A stretch of 64,000 nt of DNA from a virus. The position numbers and the translations under genes are program-made. The DNA lies in IMG/VR virus record IMGVR_UViG_3300043607_000009, positions 1 to 64,000 of that record; one strand, 5' to 3'. The notes under the pieces are model-generated. The model did not search any database. It worked only from the letters and a program-made list of their open reading frames with translations, and had not been told where the DNA came from. This document shows positions 6,382-13,189 of the stretch, piece after piece (position 1 is the first letter of the stretch; every line of letters begins with the position of its first letter).

Positions 6382-6858
6382 TTGGGGTTTCCACGAACCG
6401 GAGCATGCGTAGATTGTTCGTCTTCTATACGACAGACATGCGGACGGCACCTGTACTGCGTCAAGTGCAAGTACAAGCGCCGGCTCAGAGCTCAATGGCG
6501 TTGGCGAGTCAGAACTGGTTCTATCAAAGACCCAACGAGGGGCGAGCCGCGCAAGAATCCGAAGAACTACCGCGGGGCGAAGAACCCCAACTGGCGTGGC
6601 GGCGGCATAGACTGGCAGCAACGACAGTTCAGAAAGAAGCGCTGCGATCGTTGCAAAAGTAAAAAGAAATTAGAGCTTCATCACAAAGACCGAAACCGAA
6701 GCAACTGGAAACCGAGTAACTTGGAGACGCTCTGCGAGAGTTGTCATCGTGACGAGCATCTCCCGTCCCGAGTCAAAGCAATCAAAAGTGCTGCTTCTCG
6801 AGGGCGCTACAGGAAAAACCTATGGCTGAACGCAATCACACATCTCAAAGCGAGATAA
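6382..6858 (+). CDS. HNH endonuclease (group I homing type)
   Basis: The protein has two amino-terminal cysteine pairs (CVDC, CVKC) and a classic HNH core: CDRCKSKKKLELHHKDRNRS, then WKPSNLETLCESCHRDEHLP. This is the family's metal-binding Cys2/His-His-Asn arrangement. The start is uncertain: TTG 6382, immediately after the previous stop, is used here; the frame is also open upstream inside the previous gene. The 3' end overlaps the next gene by 37 nt. Base composition is lower in GC than in the neighbours, as expected of a mobile insertion. Confidence 0.75.
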   Translation: MGFPRTGACVDCSSSIRQTCGRHLYCVKCKYKRRLRAQWRWRVRTGSIKDPTRGEPRKNPKNYRGAKNPNWRGGGIDWQQRQFRKKRCDRCKSKKKLELHHKDRNRSNWKPSNLETLCESCHRDEHLPSRVKAIKSAASRGRYRKNLWLNAITHLKAR

Positions 6859-7835
6859 CTCTAGGGCGACGCTGTAAAAGAGCGTGGAAGTACCGTTATC
6901 GCGATCGACTCCGCCGCAAACGGCCGTTCCGTGCGCCACTGATCGGCACCATCCTGCACGAGATGCTCGATCACTACGTGCGGGCGACGAACGACCCAAA
7001 GTTCGAGAGCGACCCGTGGAAGGTGTTCGCCAAGTACGAGAAGAAATACAGCGAGCTTTTCCGCGAAGAGCGCGAAGAGTACGGCGACATCCCGGCGACC
7101 GTGGAGGCCGTGTTCGAAGGCTACCTGCGACGCTGGAAGAACGACGATCTCATCTACGAATCGACCGAGGTCGAGATCGAAGCGGAGCTCATGAAGGGCG
7201 TCGCGCTGCGCTGCAAGCTGGACAAGATCGTTACGCAGCGCAAGAGCGGACTTCGGTTCCTCACTGATCACAAGTTCCATGCACGCATCCCCGACGCGCA
7301 GGATCGCTTTGCCGACATCCAAACGTTGCTGTATTTCTGGGCGTGGAATCTTACGCACTCGAAGGAGGATCGGCTCGCCGGCATCATCTGGGATTACGGC
7401 CGCATGAAGGCGCCCGCGATACCAGAGCTCTTGAAGGGGGGGGAGCTCACTCGTCGCTCGAACATCGACACTGATTCGTTCACATACATGCGCACTATCC
7501 GCGACAACGGTTTGAACGCACGCGACTACAAGGATATGCTCGAGTCCCTTCGGGGGAAGGAAAATACATTCTTCGAGCGCGTGACGCTTCCGTCACCGTC
7601 CAAAGCGTTGGTCGAGTCCGTCGTTGAAGATGCCAGGATCACGGTGCGTGAGCTCCGTGCGCTTCCTGACTACACACCACGCGATGGCATGTCCATGTTC
7701 AACTGCCGCGGATGCGAGTTTCGCGCCGTCTGTGAAGCGGAGCTTCGTGGGCTGGACTTCGAGTTCGTAAAAAAGCGCGACTACGTGATCCGTGACGAAG
7801 AGGAGAGGGAATTTGCCAACCAGGGGGCGGATTAG
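6822..7835 (+). CDS. PD-(D/E)XK nuclease, RecB/Cas4-like
   Basis: This is a 337-residue member of the PD-(D/E)XK superfamily (PDDEXK_1 type). Visible are a Cys near the amino end (RRCKRAWKY), GTILHEMLDHYV, the catalytic block GVALRCKLDKIV...FLTDHKF and a carboxyl-terminal cysteine cluster (CRGCEFRAVC). Together with the early Cys, this could hold an iron-sulfur cluster as in Cas4/AddB-type nucleases. It probably acts as an exonuclease or flap processor with the recombination genes immediately downstream. The ribosome binding site AGGAAAA precedes ATG 6822. Confidence 0.85.
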   Translation: MAERNHTSQSEITLGRRCKRAWKYRYRDRLRRKRPFRAPLIGTILHEMLDHYVRATNDPKFESDPWKVFAKYEKKYSELFREEREEYGDIPATVEAVFEGYLRRWKNDDLIYESTEVEIEAELMKGVALRCKLDKIVTQRKSGLRFLTDHKFHARIPDAQDRFADIQTLLYFWAWNLTHSKEDRLAGIIWDYGRMKAPAIPELLKGGELTRRSNIDTDSFTYMRTIRDNGLNARDYKDMLESLRGKENTFFERVTLPSPSKALVESVVEDARITVRELRALPDYTPRDGMSMFNCRGCEFRAVCEAELRGLDFEFVKKRDYVIRDEEEREFANQGAD

Positions 7836-8034
7836 ACGTAGAGGGCTATTCAAGTGGTACGCGGAAGTTGACGTGTACCACATCGACTACTCGACTAAGC
7901 CTCCGCGTCGGACTGACAGGCTTGCTCTCACAGCAATAGAAGGCCCGTTCTGGCGAAAACGTTTAGCCGAACGTGCTTCAGAGGAACTTGCAAAACATCA
8001 AGCTGCCTACGAATGGCGATTGGGAGTCATATGA
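7813..8034 (+). CDS. Hypothetical basic protein, 73 aa
   Basis: TTG 7813 is preferred because AGGAGAGGGA lies immediately upstream (7801-7810); GTG 7792 in the same frame is an alternative. The protein is basic (RIRRRGLFKWYAEVDVYHID) with a helical carboxyl half. Its stop overlaps ATG 8031 of the Sak4-like gene (ATGA), placing it in the recombination operon. The role is unknown. Confidence 0.6.
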   Translation: MPTRGRIRRRGLFKWYAEVDVYHIDYSTKPPRRTDRLALTAIEGPFWRKRLAERASEELAKHQAAYEWRLGVI

Positions 8035-8858
8035 AAAAAATCATCCGCAAAAAAGAAACGACCAAGCTCCCGCGCGTCGTGCGCAACATCTCCGACGTGG
8101 ACGACTTGAGTGAGAACCACGTGGCGCTCTTCTACGGTAAAGCCGGCCGCGGTAAGACCAAGACGGCCGCGTCGTATCCGAAGCCACTCTTGCTCCTCGA
8201 CATCAACAACGAGCGCGGCACCAAGACGGTGAAGACCGTGAAAGGGCTACGGATCGCACGCATCACGACGTGGGATGACTTCATCGACCTCTACTGGTGG
8301 CTGCGCGAGGGCCAGGACTACAAGTCCGTCGTACTTGATCAGATCACCGGCCTCCAAGATCTCGGCATGACCATGATCCGCGACAAGCACGGCAAGAGCG
8401 ACGACGACCTATTCACGCAGAAGAATTGGGGTGAGCTCTCCGGCGAGCTCAAGACGTGGCTCCAAAACTACCGCGAGCTCTCGGACCGCTACAACATCGT
8501 GTTCCTCGCGCACGAGCGGATCTTCGACGAAGACCAAGATGCCGAAGCTAGTGATCTTTCCCCGTCCGTCGGCGCGCGCGTGATGCCGAGCGTTGGCTCC
8601 TTCATCGACGGCGCCTGCGACATCATCGGCCAGAGCTTCGTGCACATGCGCAAAATCAAAGAGGGCGGCAAGACCGTGCACGATCCGCAATACTGCATGC
8701 GCATCGGACCGCACCCGAGTTACATCACCAAGATCAGGCGCCCGCCCGAAGCGGGGCCGCTCCCGCAATATATCGTCAACCCTTCCTACCAAAAGCTAGT
8801 TGCCATCGAGAATGGTGAGGAAGCATCTCAACCCTCGAAGCTGAAAAGGAGAAAGTAA
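8031..8858 (+). CDS. Sak4-like / AAA_24 recombination ATPase
   Basis: This is a 275-residue RecA-fold ATPase. It shows Walker A GKAGRGKTKT (residues ~38-47), a Walker B-like strand (YKSVVLDQITGL) and NIVFLAHERI. Phage AAA_24 proteins of this size include Sak4, which promotes single-strand annealing together with a DUF669-type ssDNA-binding partner. The partner candidate follows immediately (TAATG overlap). The start ATG 8031 is chosen over an upstream ATG because it overlaps the previous stop. Confidence 0.85.
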   Translation: MKKIIRKKETTKLPRVVRNISDVDDLSENHVALFYGKAGRGKTKTAASYPKPLLLLDINNERGTKTVKTVKGLRIARITTWDDFIDLYWWLREGQDYKSVVLDQITGLQDLGMTMIRDKHGKSDDDLFTQKNWGELSGELKTWLQNYRELSDRYNIVFLAHERIFDEDQDAEASDLSPSVGARVMPSVGSFIDGACDIIGQSFVHMRKIKEGGKTVHDPQYCMRIGPHPSYITKIRRPPEAGPLPQYIVNPSYQKLVAIENGEEASQPSKLKRRK

Positions 8859-9700
8859 TGGCAGTTCAGTCCCGCAGATCTTCAACCAAGAAGACGAGCA
8901 AACGCCGCGCGTCTCGATCGGTGGACTTCACCGATGTCGAGAGCGGTGGTCGAACCATCACCGATGGTTGGGCACGCGGCCGCGTCAAGGCCGCAGTCTG
9001 GAAGGAGTCGCAGTCGTCGGACAACGAGATGATCGAAGTCCAGTGGATGGCAGAGCGTGGCAAGGAGAAGGCGACCGTGTACGACAACATGGTCAACACG
9101 CCAAGTGCGCTGTGGAAGATGAAGACCATGCTCGAGGCGTGTGGCATCGAAGTGCCCGAAGGCGCGATGGATGTCGATGCCGGTGAGCTCGTCGATCTCG
9201 AGTGCGACATCGAAATCGTGAACGAAGAGTTCGACAACCGCGATCGGCCGCGGATCGTCGGCTTTGCCGAGACCGGCACGCACACCGAGGATGGCGGCTC
9301 GCCCAAGGAAGGCGCCGAAGACCCCGAGGCTGAGGAAGAGGAAGAGGCTCCGAAGCGCAAGCGCAAGACCTCCGAGAAGGAGGAGGAAGAGGAGGAGCCG
9401 GAAGAAGAGCCCGAAGAAGAGGAAGAAGAGGAGGAGAAACCTTCCCGCTCCAAGAAGCGTCGGACCCCCAAGGAAGAGGAGGAAGAAGAGCCGGAAGAAG
9501 AGGAAGAGGAGGAAGAAGAGGAGGAGGCGCCCAAAAAGAAAACCAAGTCCAAGATCCGCGCGGGCGCGAAGGTGAGTTTTCGCGATGGAAAAAAGACGCT
9601 CCGCGGCGTCGTCAAGTCGATCGAAGACGATCAAGTGCTCGTCGTGATGCCGAACAAGGACGAGTACGAGATGTCTTCAGAAGAGGTAACGTTGGCTTAA
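8858..9700 (+). CDS. DUF669-like ssDNA-binding protein with long acidic linker
   Basis: The 280-residue protein starts in a TAATG overlap with the Sak4-like gene. Residues ~25-140 (DGWARGRVKAAVWKESQSSD, TPSALWKMKTMLEACGIEVP) match the pattern of DUF669 proteins, phage ssDNA-binding partners of Sak4-like ATPases. Residues ~150-225 are an extreme low-complexity stretch of Glu with Lys/Pro, encoded by purine-only runs of GAAGAGGAGG type. Residues ~230-280 form a small beta domain resembling KOW/SH3 (AGAKVSFRDGKKTLRGVV). Acidic tails of SSBs commonly bind partners; this one is unusually long. Confidence 0.7.
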   Translation: MAVQSRRSSTKKTSKRRASRSVDFTDVESGGRTITDGWARGRVKAAVWKESQSSDNEMIEVQWMAERGKEKATVYDNMVNTPSALWKMKTMLEACGIEVPEGAMDVDAGELVDLECDIEIVNEEFDNRDRPRIVGFAETGTHTEDGGSPKEGAEDPEAEEEEEAPKRKRKTSEKEEEEEEPEEEPEEEEEEEEKPSRSKKRRTPKEEEEEEPEEEEEEEEEEEAPKKKTKSKIRAGAKVSFRDGKKTLRGVVKSIEDDQVLVVMPNKDEYEMSSEEVTLA

Positions 9701-9707
9701 CGGTATT

Positions 9708-10181
9708 ATGGGGCCTAAACCCAGATCCTTAAAAGTTCGGTTCTGGGCGAAGGTCCGCAAAACGCCAACATGTTGGCTTTGGACGGCGAGTCTGGCTCAT
9801 GGCTACGGTCAGATCTCGATTCGTCGCTCCAAAGCCGATTTTGCACATCGAGTCTCTTGGCAACTTCATTACGGGGAAATTCCCGAGGGGCTTTGTGTAT
9901 TGCACAAGTGCGATACCCCTAAATGCGTTCGACCAGAACATTTGTTCTTAGGCACACGAGCCGAGAACGTTTGGGACTGCCAACGCAAGGGTAGAATTCG
10001 GAGCGGGGGTGTTCAAGGCGAGAAAAATCACAACGCTAAACTAACGTCTATATCCGTTAGATACCTACGAAAAGAAATAGCCAAAGGTAGCACAATTAGC
10101 TCTCTTGCGAAGGAATTGCAAGTTGATTGGAACGCAATTAAAAGCGCAGCAACAAGGCGTACATGGAAGCACGTCGCATGA
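9708..10181 (+). CDS. HNH endonuclease with C-terminal HTH
   Basis: The 157-residue protein has an HNH_3-type core: CWLWTASLAHGYGQI, AHRVSWQLHYGEIPEG, LHKCDTPKCVRPEHLFLG. A helix-turn-helix follows (LAKELQVDWNAIKSAATR). The gene at 31457-31939 is a paralogue with the same core and tail layout. It sits between the ssDNA-binding and helicase genes, overlaps the helicase start and is AT-richer than either, as expected for a free-standing homing endonuclease. Confidence 0.85.
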   Translation: MGPKPRSLKVRFWAKVRKTPTCWLWTASLAHGYGQISIRRSKADFAHRVSWQLHYGEIPEGLCVLHKCDTPKCVRPEHLFLGTRAENVWDCQRKGRIRSGGVQGEKNHNAKLTSISVRYLRKEIAKGSTISSLAKELQVDWNAIKSAATRRTWKHVA

Positions 10182-11548
10182 TCCTAACGAAGCTGCGCAA
10201 GAATCAAAAAGAAGCGGTCGCTAAAGCGCTCAAGTACTACGGCTTTGCGATTTATTCACAACAGCGTGTGGGGAAATCTTTGGTCGCGCTTGCTATTGCA
10301 GACGAACGCAAGCCCGACATTTTATTTGTAATCTGCCCGAAGAAGGCGATCCAAGTCTGGCGCAAACAGCTAAAGGAACATCTCAAGATAGATTGGAAGT
10401 GCTCGGTCATCATCGTGCACTACGAGATGCTCTCCCGCGACGCGAAGGATCGCCGATGGTACAGACACAAGTTCCGTCATGAATGGCCCGACAAGACGAC
10501 CATGATCATCGTGGACGAAGGACATCGCATCAAACGCCGTGGCTCGATGCAGTCGCGCATGGTTCGTTCGCTCGGAATAATGTCCACGTGGCGTCTCCTA
10601 CTGAGTGGTACGCCGCTCGGCCAAGGCCGCGAAGACGTGTGGGCGCAGTTCGATTTCCTCGCGCCGGGGCTGCTCGAGTTCGAGTACGAAGACTTCCAAG
10701 ACGAATATCTCAAGCTCGGCGGCTACAAGAAGCGAGAGGTCGTCGGCTACAAGAACGTCGAGAAGTTCGACGCGATCTTTCACTCCCGATCGTTCCGGAT
10801 CACGCTCCGTGAAGCACAGATCGAGGCCGGCAAGAAGCCTTACCGTGTGCTGCGGCGGAAAGTCGAATTCGATTTGAAGCCCGAGACGCGCGTGATCTAC
10901 GACGAGCTCGAGAAGGAGCTTCGTGTCGTGGTGCGCAAGCGCAAGGTGAGCACGCCCCTCCTCATGACGCTCGTGCAGAAGCTACAACAAATCGCGGGCG
11001 GCTTCGTGATCCATACCGAGCAAGTTTACGACGAAGAGACCGGTGAGCCCAAGCTCACGCCCAAGGGCCATCCGGTCATGATCGAGGAGATCTTGACGGT
11101 CGGCCGCGAGAAGCTCGTGAAGCTTGGCCAACTCTTGGCCCTCGACGCCGTGTTTCGCACCGAAAAGTTCGTGATCTGCGCACGCTACACCCACGAGCTC
11201 GAGCGGATTGGGATACTCCTCGATCGTATGGGCTACACGTGGAAGCTCGTCTCCGGAGCCGGAGCCTTCGACGGCGAGTTCAACACCGATGCCGTGCTGT
11301 TACAGATCCAGATTGCCGAGGCGATCGACCTCGCGTTGGCGCCGAACTATATCTTCTACTCGTGGAATCATTCCTACATCAACTACGAGCAATCCAAATT
11401 CCGCGTGCTGAGCTTCGACACTAAGCTCGTGCGCTACTACTACCTGATCGCGCGTGACACCGTGGACGTGGACATCTACCACGTCGTAGCTGAGAAGATG
11501 AAGCTCTCGACGTACGTGTGTGACACGTACCGACGAAAAGCCGCGTGA
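10163..11548 (+). CDS. SNF2/DEAD-like superfamily 2 helicase
   Basis: The 461-residue protein has motif I QQRVGKSLVALAIA (~residue 35), motif Ia-like FVICPKKAIQVWRKQL, motif II IIVDEGHRIKRR, motif III LLLSGTPLGQG, and later a motif VI-like end (YEQSKFRVLSFDTK). This is the layout of phage SNF2-type ATPases acting in replication or recombination. Motif VI is not a canonical QxxGRxxR. ATG 10178 is an alternative start. The stop overlaps GTG 11545 (GTGA). Confidence 0.85.
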   Translation: MEARRMILTKLRKNQKEAVAKALKYYGFAIYSQQRVGKSLVALAIADERKPDILFVICPKKAIQVWRKQLKEHLKIDWKCSVIIVHYEMLSRDAKDRRWYRHKFRHEWPDKTTMIIVDEGHRIKRRGSMQSRMVRSLGIMSTWRLLLSGTPLGQGREDVWAQFDFLAPGLLEFEYEDFQDEYLKLGGYKKREVVGYKNVEKFDAIFHSRSFRITLREAQIEAGKKPYRVLRRKVEFDLKPETRVIYDELEKELRVVVRKRKVSTPLLMTLVQKLQQIAGGFVIHTEQVYDEETGEPKLTPKGHPVMIEEILTVGREKLVKLGQLLALDAVFRTEKFVICARYTHELERIGILLDRMGYTWKLVSGAGAFDGEFNTDAVLLQIQIAEAIDLALAPNYIFYSWNHSYINYEQSKFRVLSFDTKLVRYYYLIARDTVDVDIYHVVAEKMKLSTYVCDTYRRKAA

Positions 11549-11748
11549 TCACGGTCCAGAAAGCCTTGGTGGCGCTCCGCAAGGAGTTTGAGCAGCCGAT
11601 GCCACCGCCGAGAATTCCACCAGAGGAGAAAAAACGTCGTGTCAGAAAAAAGCGCAAAACCAAAGGTAAAGCTCATAAGCCTCGCGGATCTCATAAAGAG
11701 GTCGGCCCTCGACATCACGCCACACGCCGCAAGATTGCGGATGATTAA
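11545..11748 (+). CDS. Hypothetical basic protein, 67 aa
   Basis: GTG 11545 overlaps the helicase stop. The first ~40 residues (VQKALVALRKEFEQP, a Pro-rich linker, then Lys/Arg clusters) are protein-like. The last ~30 residues share DNA with the next gene in another frame, which suggests that one of the two is marginal. No domain is recognised. Confidence 0.4.
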   Translation: MITVQKALVALRKEFEQPMPPPRIPPEEKKRRVRKKRKTKGKAHKPRGSHKEVGPRHHATRRKIADD

Positions 11749-11839
11749 GCGTGGCATCAAACGCCCCGGCAAACAGTGGCGCTTCAAGCCGGGTTCGTCG
11801 GTGCTCGCGGCCGCAGCTAAGGCGATCAAGACTCCGTGA
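11639..11839 (+). CDS. Small HTH-like DNA-binding protein, 66 aa
   Basis: GTG 11639 lies 9 nt after AGAGGAG. Residues ~12-50 (LISLADLIKRSALDITPHAA, RLRMIKRGIKRPGKQWRF) have the look of an excisionase/MerR-type helix-turn-helix followed by a wing-like basic strand. The stop TGA overlaps GTG 11836. A small accessory DNA-binding protein is likely, but I cannot assign a target. Confidence 0.6.
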   Translation: MSEKSAKPKVKLISLADLIKRSALDITPHAARLRMIKRGIKRPGKQWRFKPGSSVLAAAAKAIKTP

Positions 11840-12264
11840 GCGAGAAGACGTTGTGGGGGTATTTGCGTGGGCTCGTGCCGATCGGCAAGTACACCCGCAT
11901 CGAGACCGGCGAAACAGGCCCCGGAGTCCCGGACGTGTACTACCGGCTGCAAGCGAAGAAGAACGGTTGGATGGAGCTCAAGGATTCGCGCACACCGAAC
12001 GCCGAGATCCCATTCAAGACCGAAGACGACGGCCTCCACACCACACAACTCGATTGGATTCGCGATGAAGTGCGAATGGGCGGCACGGTGTGGATCGTCG
12101 CGCGTGCCGGCACGCTCGTCTATTGGGTGCCGGGGCGTTTGGCCCCTCGCTTCAACGGCAATCCCAACCTGAGGCGGATCTCGTCGTGGGTGTTGAACGG
12201 TCGCACCATCCGCACCGAAGACACGTCCGCGATCCGTCGCATGCTCTGCGGAGAACTACAGTGA
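11836..12264 (+). CDS. VRR-NUC-like nuclease
   Basis: The 142-residue protein has a compact PD-(D/E)XK signature: GPGVPDVYYRL, then GWMELKDSR, then a helix reaching QLDWIRDEVRMGGTVWIVAR. This resembles phage VRR-NUC/Hjc-like resolvase proteins that finish replication or recombination operons. It starts at GTG 11836, which overlaps the previous stop, and ends overlapping GTG 12261. Confidence 0.75.
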   Translation: MSEKTLWGYLRGLVPIGKYTRIETGETGPGVPDVYYRLQAKKNGWMELKDSRTPNAEIPFKTEDDGLHTTQLDWIRDEVRMGGTVWIVARAGTLVYWVPGRLAPRFNGNPNLRRISSWVLNGRTIRTEDTSAIRRMLCGELQ

Positions 12265-12662
12265 GTGACATCGCGCTATGCCTCTACCGCCGCCCCAACG
12301 GCTCGTACGCCTGCACGGAGTGCGGCGCCGACCAACTCCTCTGCCAGTGCGCAGAGCCAGGCGACGCCGCGCACAAGCGGCTATGGTCTCGGGAGGGAAA
12401 GGTAGCGTCGGGGCTGTGGCGCCAGCTTCAGAACGAGATCTCGACGCACCCGTTCGCGCATGACTGGATGGCCGAAGCAACGTTGCGCATGGCGATGATA
12501 TTGCTCAAGCTACGCGAGCACAGCACCGTGCAAGGTACGACTTCGACCGACATCCACGAGGCGTGCGTCGCGGCAGCGAGCGCGTGCTTGATGCTCTCGC
12601 TCTACGGAGATCCGGCGTATCCGTACGAAGCAACGACCGTGCACGATCAAGAAGCCGGTTAG
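12261..12662 (+). CDS. Hypothetical protein with Cys cluster, 133 aa
   Basis: GTG 12261 overlaps the previous TGA. The amino end has a possible zinc site (CTECGADQLLCQC). The rest is helical (FAHDWMAEATLRMAMILLKL; EACVAAASACLMLSL). It is the last gene of the early plus-strand block, and its TAG (12660-12662) overlaps the stop of the convergent minus-strand gene, leaving no room for an intergenic terminator. Confidence 0.65.
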   Translation: MSDIALCLYRRPNGSYACTECGADQLLCQCAEPGDAAHKRLWSREGKVASGLWRQLQNEISTHPFAHDWMAEATLRMAMILLKLREHSTVQGTTSTDIHEACVAAASACLMLSLYGDPAYPYEATTVHDQEAG

Positions 12663-13189
12663 TCTTCGTCGGCTCCGGACGCGCTCATGAAGCGATTGCG
12701 ATCGAAGCGCTCGTTCGTGGTCTGCAAGTAGTCGGCCATGTCCTTGGCGATCTTCTTCGCTACGGGATCTTTCGCACCGGCTGCTTTGCCCGCGTCGATA
12801 TGGGACTTCATGATGTCGGCGATCGACTTGAAGTGCTTTCGCGTGAGTCCCCCCTTCGCGAACATCTGCACGCCGCCGCTCGGCCGCTTCGGAATCGCTT
12901 GGAGGCGATTCTGTGCATCGGCGAGTGAGCGATCGGCCACGTTGAGCGGATTGCCGAAGTTGCCAACGCCGCGCACCGGACGCCCCATTCCCGGACGAGC
13001 AGTCTTCGGCGCACGTGCCGTCATGCCGAGCGGTGCTACGGAACCGCCCATCGCCTTCTTCACTTTCTTTTTGTCGGCGTTCATGAACTCGCGTGCGACG
13101 GCGCGCGTCGGACCTTCGACGCGATCGGGCTTGAACCCGTGAGCAACAGCGCGCATGAACCGCGCCTGCTTCTTCGTCTTACTCGGCAT
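12659..13189 (-). CDS. Hypothetical virion-module protein, 176 aa
   Basis: The amino end (SKTKKQARFMRAVAHG..., VAREFMNADKKK) matches a widespread small phage protein type found beside structural genes. The carboxyl half has FAKGGLTRKHF, an AKGG/AEGG element that recurs in several proteins of this module (13179, 16539, 20512, 32025). The start overlaps the end of the upstream gene by 11 nt. It is the last gene of the minus-strand late unit. The function is unknown. Confidence 0.65.
   Translation of the reverse strand: MPSKTKKQARFMRAVAHGFKPDRVEGPTRAVAREFMNADKKKVKKAMGGSVAPLGMTARAPKTARPGMGRPVRGVGNFGNPLNVADRSLADAQNRLQAIPKRPSGGVQMFAKGGLTRKHFKSIADIMKSHIDAGKAAGAKDPVAKKIAKDMADYLQTTNERFDRNRFMSASGADED

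Noticed and set aside
9300-9540. Purine-rich repeat considered as a non-coding satellite or CRISPR-like array
   Set aside because: It is the in-frame Glu-rich linker of the DUF669-like protein; there are no spacers or palindromic repeats. No CRISPR array is seen anywhere in the window.
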